Shown here: in pieces, positions 12,520 through 22,984 of the stretch
Layout: each line of letters begins with the position of its first letter
Numbering within the stretch: position 1 is the first letter of the stretch
Assembly (NCBI RefSeq): GCF_949987515.2
Contig: NW_027192671.1
Location: forward strand, 1,302,001-1,366,000
Origin: Delphinus delphis
Taxonomy: Eukaryota; Chordata; Mammalia; Artiodactyla; Delphinidae
Length of the DNA: 64,000 nucleotides
Reading direction: 5' to 3'
Position numbers and translations under genes: made by a program
The notes under the pieces: generated by a model
Seen by the model: only the letters and a program-made list of their open reading frames with translations
Told to the model about the DNA's origin: nothing
Databases searched by the model: none

Positions 12520-14099
12520 ATGGAGAACTGGGAGCCTTGTTATGCTGATGGGCGGGATGTAAATTGCCAACAGCCACTCCGGAGAAGTGTATGGTGTTTC
12601 CTGAAACATCTAAAAAACAAAGCAACAGAGCCTAGGGCACTTCCACTTATGGTCCTATAGCTTAGGGAAATTAAAATCAAAAAGACACAGCCACCCCAAA
12701 GCTTGGGACGCCTCCGTTTACAAGAACCTTGTTTACCGTACAAGTTCAATACCACAGAAAGTGAAAAATGGATAAAGAACTTGTGGTACTTACGTACAAT
12801 GCAGTATCACTCAGCAATGAAATCTATGTCATCAGGCCCGTAGCAGCATAATGAGTGGATTCAGGTACGATGATTCTAACTGAAATAAGTCACACAGAAA
12901 AAGAAACATCATAAGATATCACTAATACACGGAATGTAAACTTGGCTACACAGGAACTGCATTCCAAAACAGAACAGGGTCTCAAATTTAGAAAACCAAC
13001 TTATGCTTGCTTAAGGGGAAAGGTGAGTTGGGGTGCTGCATAAAACCAGAGATTGAAATGAGCACAGATAAAGTTCCTTAAGCCAAATATGGAATAGACA
13101 AGAGCTACTCCTTGCTCAACGAAATGGTCTCAAAACCCCATATTAAAGGCCTAAGAATGTACCTGACTAGTAAGTATCTTAAAACCTATGGATTGCTATG
13201 TCTCCGAAAGAGAATCAAGCATGTGTACAGGGGCATAAACGCAGCAGTGATAGGATTGGAGAGGTTCGGTGAGCAAATGAAGACCCTTTGAAGTCATATT
13301 GCATGGTACCCATTCCACGGGTTTCAACTACCCAGTTTTAAGGTATTCTTCCTTCAGCTAAAACATGCATGTGGAACCTAGAATATGATCAACCATGTGA
13401 TCGGGAGACGTGTTCAAATATGTCTCAGTTTTTGTACCCTGGTACTCGGGTGCAACATTCCAGACGCTTTTCTAACACTCTCCCCACATGGAGAGTCAGT
13501 CCCTTTAACCTCCTGTTTGGCCCAGTTTGCAATTTCTGCGGAAGATGAACAGGAATAGCGAGAACCAATGAGAGGCTAGCTGGAGGTGTCTGGACGGGCA
13601 AATTTAACTCTCATTTCCCACCAGGAAGAGGAATTAACCAAAGGCTCAGCGTGCCGTGCCAGAACCAGATTAGGGCCTGAAGACATCCTGCGGTGTTGCG
13701 GCCAGGTCTCAAGAAAGCGAGTTAAAGAAAGGAGCTCAGGAGCACTGTAATTCACAAACCTGCAGAGTTATAAATGACAGCTATCGTCCAAAAATAGACT
13801 GAAGTAAGGCTGCCAAGAGGACTTGAAAGCGGGGCAGAATTGCAGGAAATCGATTTCAGGAGGTAGACTGGAATTGCATTGAAAGCATAGGAAAAGAGGC
13901 AGAACGTCCACAATGATGCACTTGGCCAAAAAGGGCGTATGCGTTTTTTCCTGAATATATTCAGGAAAAAACGCATACGCCCTTTTTGGCCAACCAAGCA
14001 AGCTTGCAAAGGAAATCTGCACTACAATGAATTCTCACTTCCCCCCGGTCAAAAGGGCCATCTGAAAAAAGTGTAAAATCCAGAAAGGCAGGACAGGCC
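12520..14099 (+). repeat. Satellite monomer L09 (1,580 bp, type a)
   Basis: Palindrome at 13922-13993 is perfect. The non-L1 part is of the ATCGGGAGACG type, with a private TTTTTGTACCC change. Confidence 0.9.
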
Positions 14100-15679
14100 A
14101 TGGAGAACTGGGAGCCTTGTTATGCTGAAGGGCGGGATGTAAATTGCCAACAACCACTCGGGAGAAGTGTATGGTGTTTCTTGAAACATCTAAAATACAA
14201 AGCAACAGAGCCTAGGGCACTTCCACTTATGGTCCTATAGCTTAGGGAATTTAAAATCAAAAAGACACAGCCACCCCAAAGTTTGGAACGGCTCTGTTTA
14301 CAAGAACCTCGTTTACAGTACAAGTTCAACATCGCAGAAATTGAAAAATGGATAAAGAACTTGTGGTATTTACTTACAAAGCAATATCACTCAGCAATGA
14401 AATCTGTGTCATCAGGCCCTTAGCAGCACAATGAGTGGATTCAGGTATGATGATTCTAACTGAAATAAGTCACACAGAAAAAGAAACATCATAAGATATC
14501 AGTAATACACGGAATGTAAACTTCGCTACACAGGAACTGAATTACAGAACAGAACAGGGTCTCAAATTTAGAAAACCAACTTATGCTTGCTTAAGGGGAA
14601 AGGTGAGTTGGGGTGCTGCATAAAACCAGAGACTGAAATGAGCACAGATAAAGTTCCTTAAGCCAAATATGGAATAGACAAGAGCTACTCCTTGCTCAAC
14701 GAAATGGACTCAACACCGCATATTAAACGCCTAAGAATGTACCTGACTAGTAAGTATCTTAAAACCTATGGATTGCTATGTCTCCGAAAGAGAATCAAGC
14801 ATGTGTACAGGGGCATAAACGCAGCAGTGATAGGATTGGAGAGGTTCGGTGAGCAAATGAAGACCCTTTGAAGTCATATTGCATGGTACCCATTCCACGG
14901 GTTTCACCTACCCAGGTTTTAGGTATTCTTCCTTCAGCTAAAACATGCATGTGGAACCCAGAGTATGATCAACCATGTGATCGGGAGACGTGTTCAAATA
15001 TGTCTCAGTTTTCGTACCCTGGTACTCGGGTGCAACATTCCAGACGCTTTACGAACACTCTCCCGACTTGGAGAGTCAGTCCCTTTAACCTCCTGTTTGG
15101 CCCAGTTTGCAATTTCTGCGGAAGATGAACAGGAATAGCGAGAACCAATGAGAGACTAGCTGGAGGTGTCTGGACGGGCAAATTTAACTCTCATTTCCCA
15201 CCAGGAAGAGGAATTAACCAAAGGCTCAGCGTGCCGTGCCGGAACCAGATTAGGGCCTGAAGCCATCCTGCGGTGTTGCGGCCAGCTCAAAAGAAAGCGA
15301 GTTGAAGAAAGGAGCTCAGGGGCACTGTAATTCACAAACCTGCAGAGTTATAAATGACAGCTATCGTCCAAAAATAGACTGAAGTAAGGCTGCCAAGAGG
15401 ACTTGAAAGCGGGGCAGAATTGCAGGAAACCGATTTCAGGAGGTAGACTGGAATTGCATTGAAAGCATAGGAAAAGAGGCAGAACGTCCACAATGATGCA
15501 CTTGGCCAAAAAGGGCGTATGCGTTTTTTCCTGAATATATTCAGGAAAAAACGCATACGCCCTTTTTGGCCAACCAAGCAAGCTTGCAAAGGAAATCTGC
15601 ACTACAATGAAGTCTCACTTACCCCCGGTCAAAAGGGCCATCTGAAAAAAGTGTAAAATCCAGAAAGGCAGGACAGGCC
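14100..15679 (+). repeat. Satellite monomer L10 (1,580 bp, mixed a/b)
   Basis: Palindrome at 15502-15573 is perfect. The L1 part switches from type a (AAAGAACTTGTGG) to type b (TATTTACTTACAAAGC) within a few bases, a likely gene-conversion or crossover point near 14365. Confidence 0.88.
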
Positions 15680-17258
15680 GTGGAGAACTGGGAGCCTTGT
15701 TATGCTGATGGGCGGGATGTAAATTGCCAACAACCACTCGGGAGAAGTGTATGGTGTTTCCTGAAACATCTAAAAAACAAAGCAACAGAGCCTAGGGCAC
15801 TTCCACTTATGGTCCTATAGCTTAGAGAAATTAAAATCAAAAAGACACAGCCACCCCAAAGTTTGGGACGCCTCCGTTTACAGGAACCTCGTTTACTGTG
15901 CAAGTTCAATATCACAGAAAGTGAAAAATGGATAAAGAACTTGAGGTACTTACGTACAATGCAGTATCACTCAGCAATGAAATCTATGTCATCAGGCCCT
16001 TAGCAGCACAATGAGTGGATTCAGGTACGATGATTCTAACTGAAATAAGTCACACAGAAAAAGAAACATCATAAGATATCACTAATACACGGAATGTAAA
16101 CTTGGCTACACAGGAACTGCATTCCAAAACAGAACAGGGTCTCAAATTTAGAAAACCAACTTATGCTTGCTTAAGGGGAAAGGTGAGTTGGGGTGCTGCA
16201 TAAAACCAGAGATTGAAATGAGCACAGATAAAGTTCCTTAAGCCAAATATGGAATAGACAAGAGCTACTCCTTGCTCAACGAAATGGACTCAACACCCCA
16301 TATTAAACGCCTAAGAATGTACCTGACTAGTAAGTATCTTAAAACCTATGGATTGCTATGTCTCCAAAAGAGAATCAAGCGTGTGTACAGGGGCATAAAC
16401 GCAGCAGTGATAGGATTGGAGAGGTTCGGTGAGCAAATGAAGACCCTTTGAAGTCATATTGCATGGTACCCATTACACGGGTCTCAACTCTCCAGGTTTT
16501 AGGTATTCTTCCTTCAGCTAAAACATGCATGTGGAACCCAGAGTATGATCAACCATGTGAACGGGAGACGTGTTCAAATATGTCTCAGTTTTCCTCCCCT
16601 GGTACTCGGGTGCAACATTCCAGACGCTTTACTAACACTCTCCCGACTTGGAGAGTCAGTGCCTTTAACCTCCTGTTTGGCCCAGTTTGCAATTTCTGCG
16701 GAAGATGAACAGGAATAGCGAGAACCAATGAGAGGCTAGCTGGAGGTGTCTGGACGGGCAAATTTAACTCTCATTTCCCACCAGGAAGAGGAATTAACCA
16801 AAGGCTCAGCGTGCCGGGCCGGAACCAGATTAGGGCCTGAAGCCATCCTGCGGTGTTGCGGCCAGCTCACAAGAAAGCGAGTTGAAGAAAGGAGCTCAGG
16901 GGCACTGTAATTCACAAACCTGCAGAGTTATAAATGACAGCTATCGTCCAAAAATAGACTGAAGTAAGGCTGCCAAGAGGACTTGAAAGCGGGGCAGAAT
17001 TGCAGGAAACCGATTTCAGGAGGTAGACTGGAATTGCATTGAAAGCATAGGAAAAGAGGCAGAACGTCCACAATGATGCACTTGGCCAAAAGGGCATATG
17101 CGTTTTTTCCTGAATATATTCAGGAAAAAACGCATACGCCCTTTTTGGCCAACCAAGCAAGCTTGCAAAGGAAATCTGCACTACAATGAAGTCTCACTTC
17201 CCCCCGGTCAAAAGGGCCATCTGAAAAAAGTGTAAAACCCAGAAAGGCAGGACAGGCC
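15680..17258 (+). repeat. Satellite monomer L11 (1,579 bp, type a)
   Basis: Starts GTGGAG instead of ATGGAG. The palindrome at 17082-17152 is 71 bp because the left arm lost one A and has a CG-to-CA change (GGGCATATGCG). Confidence 0.9.
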
Positions 17259-17874
17259 ATGGAGAACTGGGAGCCTTGTTATGCTGATGGGCGGGATGTA
17301 AATTGCCAACAGACACTCGGGAGATGTGTATGGTGTTTCCTGAAACATCTAAAAAACAAAGCAACAGAGCCTAGGGCACTTCCACTTATGGTCCTATAGC
17401 TTAGGGAAATTAATATCAAAAAGACACAGCAACCCCAAAATTTGGGATGGCTCTTTTTACAGAAATCTCTTCTACGGCACAAGTTAAATATCCCAGAGAG
17501 CAAATAATGGATAAAGAAGTTGCGGTACTTATGTACAACAGAATACCACTCAGCAATGAAATCTATGTCACCAGGCCCGTACCAGCATAATGAGTGCATT
17601 GAGGCACGATGATTCTAAGTGAAATAAGTCACACAGAAAAAGAAACATCATAAGGTATCACTAATACAAGGAATGTGAACTTGGCTACACATGAACTGAA
17701 TTACAAAACAGAACAGGGTCTCAAGTTTAGAAAACCAACTTATGCCTGCGTAAGGGGGAAGGTGAGTTGGGGTGCTGCATAAAAGCAGAGTTTGAAATTA
17801 GCACAGATACCGTTCCATAAGCCAAATATGTAATAGACAAGAGCTACCCCTTGCTCAACGAAATGGATTCAACA
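17259..17874 (+). repeat. Satellite monomer L12, truncated and diverged array edge
   Basis: Standard sequence to about 17,400, then diverged L1-derived sequence (for example GAATACCACTCAGC, ATGTGAACTTGG, ACATGAACTG, TTACAAAACAG) until 17,874, where a different L1 copy begins. The variants TAAGGTATC, ATGTGAAC, ACATGAAC, TTACAAAAC and CAAGTTTAG recur in R01 (27,680-27,755) and partly in D1, so they are probably ancestral states kept at array edges. The non-L1 segment and palindrome of this monomer are missing. Confidence 0.85.
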
Positions 17875-18620
17875 ATGAGGTATCACCTCACACCTGGTAG
17901 AATAGGCATCATTGAAAATCTACAAACAAAAAATGCTGGAAAGGGTGTGGAGAAAAGGAACCCTCTTCCACTATTGTTGGGAATATAAATTGATACAGTC
18001 ATTATGGAGAACAATATGGAATTTCTTAAGAAACTAACAATAGAATTACCATATGATACAGCAATCCCAGTACTGGACATATACCCAGACAAAACCATAA
18101 ATCAAAAAGAGTCATTCACCGCAATGTTCATTGCATCACTATTTACAATATCGAGGTAATGGAAGCAACCTAAATGCCCACAGACAGACGAATGCATAAA
18201 GCTGTGGTACATATATAAAATGGAATATTACTAAGCCATGAAAAGGAATGAAATTGGGTCATTTGTAGAGACGTCGATGGATCTAGAGACTGTCATACAG
18301 AGTGAAGTAAGTCAGAAAGAGAAAAACAAATCTTGTATATTCATGCATATATGTGGAACCTAGAAAAACTGTACAGATTAACCATTTTGCAAGGCATAAA
18401 TAGAGCAACAGATGTAGACAACAAACGTATGGACAACAAGGGGGGAAAGCTGTTGGGGGGGTGGTGGTGGGAGGAGTTGAGAGACTGGGATTGGCATGTA
18501 TACATTTATATGTATAAAATAGATAACCAATAAGAACCTGCTGTATAAAAATATAAAATAAAATTCAAAATTAAAAAGAAATAAAATTTAAAAAATAAAA
18601 CAGAAAAAACAATTATTCCC
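17875..18620 (+). mobile_element. 5'-truncated L1 3' end (ORF2 C-terminus, 3' UTR, A-rich tail)
   Basis: From ATGAGGTATCACCTCACACC this follows the mammalian L1 ORF2 C-terminal region: TATGGAGAACAATATGG, TTCATTGCATCACTATTTAC, GAATATTACTAAGCCATG, GTGAAGTAAGTCAGAAAGAG. A G-rich 3' UTR at 18,440-18,482 follows, then an A-rich tail from about 18,546 to 18,612. The style of the 3' UTR (CATATATGTGGAACCTAGAAAA) fits cetartiodactyl L1 families and differs from the L1 type inside the satellite. Start codons and frame are broken, so it is non-coding. It begins exactly where monomer L12 stops; the satellite does not resume after the tail, so no target-site duplication can be checked. Confidence 0.9.
18440..18482 (+). 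other. G-rich tract in L1 3' UTR
   Basis: Runs of 6 and 7 G followed by GGTGGTGGTGGGAGGAG. G-rich polypurine tracts able to form G-quadruplexes are a known feature of mammalian L1 3' UTRs; no structure was tested. Confidence 0.6.
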
Positions 18621-18735
18621 TGCACATACATGTATTTATATGAATAAATTATTTCCATGCTTATATCTGTAAATACAAAAAAGAGGAATAAAATCTACCT
18701 TGAACCAAAAACGAAAAAGAGAAAAAAAACACAGA
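18546..18735. repeat. A-rich low-complexity tail region
   Basis: AT-rich sequence with A-runs broken by T, including the probable poly(A) tail of the preceding L1 (to about 18,612), then AT-rich DNA with more A-runs near 18,710-18,735. No gene seen. Confidence 0.7.
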
Positions 18736-20090
18736 ACCCACCAGTTACACAGAGGAAAACCGTATCAGGGCACTTGCTCCAGTTGTAAACAATTCTGAAG
18801 TTGGTCAGTGGTGGGGAATCGTCTCCCATTCAGCCAGCAGCCCCCACGCAACAAGCGTCCTCATTGCAAAGCTGGGGCACCGTGCCGAGGCATCTGTGAG
18901 TAAACGTGAGCTGAGCCCCAGGCCAGTTGCTGCTGAACTATTCCCACCCGTCCCAGGTAAAACACCTGAATATATACAAGGACTTGAAAGCCTAGAGGAA
19001 GGGCCATAGAGCCACACGAGTGACAGCATGCCGGCCGACTTGGTGCCTGCAGGCCAGCCAGGATGGTCCTGGCCCTGGGTGCTCTTCTGGAAGATTTCCA
19101 TTTCCCTGCCTGAGATACCCGTCCTGTCCCTGCCCCCACTGCTTTTTTCCTTCCTCACCTCTGCCCAGGGAGAAATTCCAGCAGCAGGTATGGGTGACAC
19201 ATCCTCTTCTTTAGCAGGTGGCAGCCTGGCAACTGCTGCAGAAAGTCCAGCAGAGCCCCACTCACACTGGGCCACCCACAAAGCCGTGGCCTCTCACTCC
19301 CTCCCACCAGCCCAGCCCCGAGACTGCTGACAGGGCAGAGAAAATGGCGTCAGGCACGGCTGCAGGGGCTCTTGCTGCCTGGAGTGGTATTTATATTGAT
19401 CTCAACCCAGGCACACCTGGGGAGGGCTGGCCGGCACGGTAAGGCTGCCCAGGTCAGCCAATCATCACCCCTCAGGGGCTCACAGTTGCAGAAAATGGAA
19501 CTTGCTGAACCGGCCAGGTCCAAGGAACAGGTGTGGGCTCCTGAGAGTCAGGATAGACAAGGGGCTGCAGCTTTGGCTTGTTTTCTAATCATTTTATCTG
19601 GCCCATGAGTGGGAGACAACTTCAAGAAAACCCTCTCCTAATGAGAGGAACCCAGGAGTCAGGCAGAGGAGGGGTGGGTGGTGGTTGGAGACAGAGGCCT
19701 GGTGCCCCGGGTGCAGTGGAAGTCTCTGGAAGACCAGGTGGAGGGAGGCCTCACGGAGTGATGCCCAGGGTCACAGACCTGTCGCAGCTGCTGTTTGTTA
19801 GTTCAAGTCCTGCTCTGAGGTGCTCTGTGTCAGCTCTGAGCGACAGGTGAGCTGGGGGTGCTCTGCAATGAGGGCTATGTGCACGGTTCCTGTGTGCCCA
19901 GCCCTGCCACGGTACCTGCAAGGGTAGCTCTGTATCCTGGGAGGGGCCTGACCACGAGAGCCCCGTGGGCTGGGGTGGGGGTGGGGTACCTGCCCAGGTG
20001 AGCTCCATATTCTGAGATTGGTCTGACCACGAGAGCCCCATGGGCTGCTGGGGACCTGGTAAAGGATGTCAGGACAGTCAGTGAAGCCAC
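18736..20090. other. GC-rich island, no recognised gene
   Basis: Base composition changes abruptly from AT-rich to GC-rich. Open frames up to 158 codons occur on both strands, but they overlap each other, show no recognisable domain, and are expected by chance in GC-rich DNA. Neither satellite nor L1 homology is visible. It could be unique flanking DNA trapped inside the array, or the unrecognisable 5' part (leader/gag side) of the retrovirus whose pol remnant starts at 20,091. I cannot decide between these. Confidence 0.6.
19911..20050. repeat. Two-copy tandem repeat, 74-bp period
   Basis: GGTACCTGC at 19911 and again at 19985, each followed by a divergent copy ending in GACCACGAGAGCCCC then TGGGCTG. 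An old local duplication of about 74 bp in the GC-rich island. Confidence 0.75.
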
Positions 20091-21110
20091 CGAGGATATA
20101 CCTCCAGTTGCTCCTAATTCCTACACCCTGCTGGTCATTCTACCAACCACCAGGACATGGTATTCTGTATTAGTCTTCAATGATGCCTTCTTTTGTATTC
20201 CATTAGTCCCAGAGTCACAAGAAATTTTGGCTTGTGAGTGGCAGGACTCAACATACAACTAAAACAATACTTCCGGGCCGTCTGGCCCCAAGGGTGCAAA
20301 AATTCCCACACCATCTTTGGGGAAAGCTTAGCTAAAGACCTAAAAGTTCTACCTCTGGAAAAGGAAACCCTCCTTCAATATGCAGACGACATTCTGATCA
20401 CCAGCCCTACTAAGGAGGCCTCTGAACTACCAAGCCAATAAAGGATAGAAGTTGTCCAAGAAAAAGCTCAAATATCACAGACTGCGGTGACCTGCCTGGG
20501 CTTCATTCTCACAGAAGGTCAGAGAAGCCCATCCCAGGAAAGGGAAGAAACCATTTTCAGCCTTACCCCTTTCTAAAACTAGAAGACAGCTTAGGGGTTC
20601 CTGGGGAGGCCAGGGTTTGCTGCTTCTGGATCCCTAGCTACAGTCTACTAGCTGGGCCTCTATATGAAACACTGAAAGGAAAAGATGATGATCCTTTTGA
20701 ATAGAATCCAGAAGTGGCCTTTCAAGAATGGAAAGAGCAGTCAATTCAGACCCTTGCCCTGGAACTCCCTAATTTAGCTAAACCCTTTGACCTTTACATT
20801 CCCGGTGAAAGGTGAATCGCCATTGGAGAATTAGTGCAAAAACTGGGACCACTTGAAATGGAACAATGCAAGAATGCCATCCAGGTAGGATAAACTACGG
20901 TCACTAAGGGGCTTGGCCCACTGCCACATCTGGCCAAGATACTGGCGGTATCTAAAAACCTGGAAATCAGCAGCCCAAAAGGCCACCTCCCTCCTAAGGG
21001 AAAAGGACCCCACGTGGTGATCCTAACCACCAACCATGCCCTGAAGTTGCAGGGTTCGCTCCGTGGGCACACCGACCTCGAGTGAGGAGGCCCTCCAACT
21101 CCAACATCCA
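20091..21110 (+). pseudogene. pol: Endogenous retrovirus class I pol remnant (RT to RNase H region)
   Basis: The first 350 bp correspond to the finger/palm part of a gammaretrovirus-like reverse transcriptase. One stretch open at 20,238-20,441 holds the catalytic box as YADD (codons 20379-20390) preceded by LLQ and followed by ILITSP; most related elements have YVDD. Further downstream, short matches to the thumb/connection and RNase H start region appear in shifting frames (about 20,450-21,100). Stop codons and frameshifts occur throughout, and the usual pol length of more than 3 kb is cut to about 1 kb, so it is an old, non-functional copy. The rest of RNase H and all of integrase are missing. 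The element is on the + strand like the satellite and ends in the LTR at 21,810. Confidence 0.82.
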
Positions 21111-21289
21111 GAGAGATAACCAGGGGCAACAGGGCACCATGACGACTCGTGTGAACATCACTTGACCTGGAGTTTCTCTCATAAAACAACAAGAGTGTGT
21201 CCCAAAAGAGTAGACTACTGCTTGCAGGACTTACTGCACCCAGAGGGGAGCTAATAATCTTGGCGGGGGAACAGTATACCACACTGTCA

Positions 21290-21480
21290 CCATAGAAAAG
21301 CCTACAGACACCGTGATGATGGTGGCCAATAAGACCGGCTGGACTCCTGTTTACTTCAAAAGGCTGTTGACTCAGTAGCCATCATGGTCCTTGATCACCA
21401 CTGACCCTGGACTGTCTGGGAGTTGAGCGGGCAGGGCTCTGACACCTGGTGCTGTTTGTACGTTAATTCAGGGGCCTAAC
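21290..21480 (+). pseudogene. Possible env transmembrane remnant of the same retrovirus
   Basis: Lies between the pol remnant and the LTR, the expected place for env. Codons 21450-21467 read C-C-L-Y-V-N, resembling the end of the CX6CC plus aromatic box of gamma-type transmembrane subunits. Upstream frames contain stops. No signal peptide, fusion peptide or membrane span can be followed. The call rests mainly on position and one short motif. Confidence 0.4.
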
Positions 21481-21809
21481 TGAAGAAAGCGCAGACTACT
21501 GGTCAGAGCATCTAGGCTGGCAGAGACGGTCAGCCTAAGGTGGCCGAACAAATGTGGGGCGGGGTGAAACCGGCCCCCACAGCGTCTCTGCACATCTCTT
21601 TCCTGGACCCTTAAAGGTCATTAGAATCTATAACACTTCCAATGCTGGTGCTCAGGTGGACGAGCAGGGAGGCAGGGGTCCTGGGGACAATCAACGTCAC
21701 CGGGAGGCTGCTGGGGAGAAGCTCTGACCCTCGCCCCAGGGTATGAGGGCTCCCAACTCAGCACTCAGCAGTTACAGAAGAAGGGTCTGCACCCTCAGCA
21801 CTCCAAGAA
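21481..21809. other. Unassigned retroviral-side sequence
   Basis: No open frame or motif that I can name. Position suggests the decayed 3' end of the retroviral genome upstream of the LTR; a weak purine-rich patch (ACAGAAGAAGGG near 21,775) could be a degenerate polypurine tract. Confidence 0.35.
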
Positions 21810-22317
21810 TGAGGAACGGGACAAAAGGCAGAGGAGGGGTTTGTCCCCAGCAAAGCCCATTAAAAATCCCTGGGAGATAAAAATAGAATCTGGGCAATAA
21901 AGTCAAGTCTAACCTTTTTTATCCTTTGTGCTTTGTCTAATTTCACGTGCTCCTAGGGTCCCGCATGCAGAGGTTCCACACCCGGCACTTCAGACCAGAT
22001 TTCCTAGTGCAGAATGGCTGGGTCGACACCTCAGCTCCTGGGGCCCAGTGCAGACTCCACGATATAGAGCCTGAGCTACAGCCAACCCGGCCCTCGAGAG
22101 CTCCGCCGCCTCCCTCCCTCCCGCTGACTCTGACAGGATCTCTACACAGCAGCCCAGCCCACAGCCCACGGGGTAGTGCATGCTCTCACCTCTCCATTCT
22201 CTGATCAAAATATAAAGTTTCCTTTGCTTGTGAACCAAACTCAGTCTCGATCTGTTGGCCCCAATGACACTGGGCAGGGGGACACTTGTTGGGGTCCACT
22301 CTGGAGGATCAGTAACA
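21810..22317 (+). mobile_element. 3' LTR of class I endogenous retrovirus (~508 bp)
   Basis: Starts TGAGGAACGGGACAAAAGG and can be closed at GATCAGTAACA, giving the TG...CA ends of a retroviral LTR. It contains AATAAA at 21896-21901 and near its end the run TTTGCTTGTGAACCAAACTC, then CTGTTGGCC and CACTGGGCAGG, a typical end region of mammalian class I LTRs. A second poly(A) signal appears decayed (AAATATAAAG near 22,208). Boundaries are approximate: only one LTR is visible, so they cannot be confirmed by comparing two copies. Confidence 0.7.
21896..21901 (+). promoter_or_regulatory. Polyadenylation signal AATAAA in LTR
   Basis: Exact AATAAA hexamer inside the LTR, followed by T-rich sequence. 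Probably a relic; no evidence of use. Confidence 0.45.
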
Positions 22318-22644
22318 GAAATTGAGACTATTGTAACCTCAATGAACAGATGTGTGAGCCAAACTGTAGTTAACATAGAACAGTGTATAAGGCTCGGGTA
22401 AAATAAGATGTTTTTAACACTTCCATTTGATATTTCCATCACTTTTTATAAGCAAGTTCAGTGAAAAGGTTTGTCTTATTTGTCAGGTCAATATTAGAGA
22501 AACGAAGTGATTTCTTTCCAAGGATGTACAGCTAATAATCTTGGTTAAACCTTCAATCTTGTTTTAAATGCTTTTCCATTGAAAATGATACCTCTCTTTC
22601 AGCTCCCCCATTTCTGAGAAGTATAAAATCTTATAATTTATTAT
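22318..22644. other. AT-rich spacer, nothing recognised
   Basis: Between the LTR and the next L1 fragment. No open frame, repeat or RNA gene that I can identify. Confidence 0.5.
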
Positions 22645-22820
22645 TACCAAAGGGGAAAGGTGGGAGGAGGGATAAATTAACAGTTTGGAATGAACACATA
22701 CACACTGCTATGTATAAAATAGATCATCAACAAGGAACTACTGTATAGCACAGGGAACTACACTCAACATTTTGCAATAACCTATAAGGGGAAATAATCT
22801 GAAAAAGAATAGATATTTTT
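22645..22820 (+). mobile_element. L1 3'-UTR fragment
   Basis: Closely follows the cetartiodactyl L1 3' UTR: ACCAAAGGGGAAAGG, GGGATAAATTAACAG, ACACACTGCTATGTATAAAA, ACTACTGTATAGCACAGGG, ATAACCTATAAGG, ATCTGAAAAAGAATAG. It is less decayed than the equivalent region in D1 and D2. It sits about 165 bp upstream of the non-L1 part of D0, in the same order as L1 and non-L1 parts inside a monomer, so it may be the upstream L1 portion of D0 or a founder-like arrangement. Confidence 0.88.
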
Positions 22821-22984
22821 ATTGACATCATCTATCAATGACAGTTAAAGTGTAGCCTAAGGGAAGCTGGTGGTGAGTGCTTCTGACCCTGAAGACTTCA
22901 ATCATCTAAAGTTTGGACTCTGCCTACTTCCCAAGGCCCTTAATGAACATATGTGTAGCCGTAGCTTAAAAACTTCCCCAGTTT
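22821..22984. other. Unassigned DNA between L1 fragment and satellite D0
   Basis: No recognisable element. Corresponds in position to the linker that D1 and D2 carry between the L1 tail and the non-L1 segment, but I cannot align it with confidence. Confidence 0.4.

Larger units (their letters stand above)
1..17874 (+). repeat. Left satellite array, ~1,580-bp monomers L01-L12
   Basis: Head-to-tail tandem array. Monomer starts, taken at the ATGGAGAACTGG-like site, are 1, 1584, 3159, 4738, 6317, 7897, 9477, 11057, 12520, 14100, 15680 and 17259. All copies share one orientation. Spacing is 1,575-1,583 bp except L08 (1,463 bp, a 116-bp deletion). Two L1-segment haplotypes alternate: type a (TACTTACGTACAATGCAGTA, then CATAATGAG) and type b (TATTTACTTACAAAGCAATA, then CACAATGAG). 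Unit length and L1 content match the published common cetacean satellite as I recall it; no search was run. The array ends inside L12. Confidence 0.93.

Noticed and set aside
1..17874. CRISPR-like array because of regular direct repeats
   Set aside because: The repeat unit is 1.58 kb with no short repeat/spacer alternation, and the sequence is mammalian.
18805..19281. 158-codon minus-strand open frame in the GC-rich island
   Set aside because: Overlaps plus-strand frames of similar size, has no recognisable domain or splice context, and such lengths arise by chance in GC-rich DNA.
20238..20441. Functional reverse transcriptase gene
   Set aside because: Only about 68 codons are open around the YADD box; the rest of the polymerase is interrupted by stops and frameshifts, and integrase is absent.
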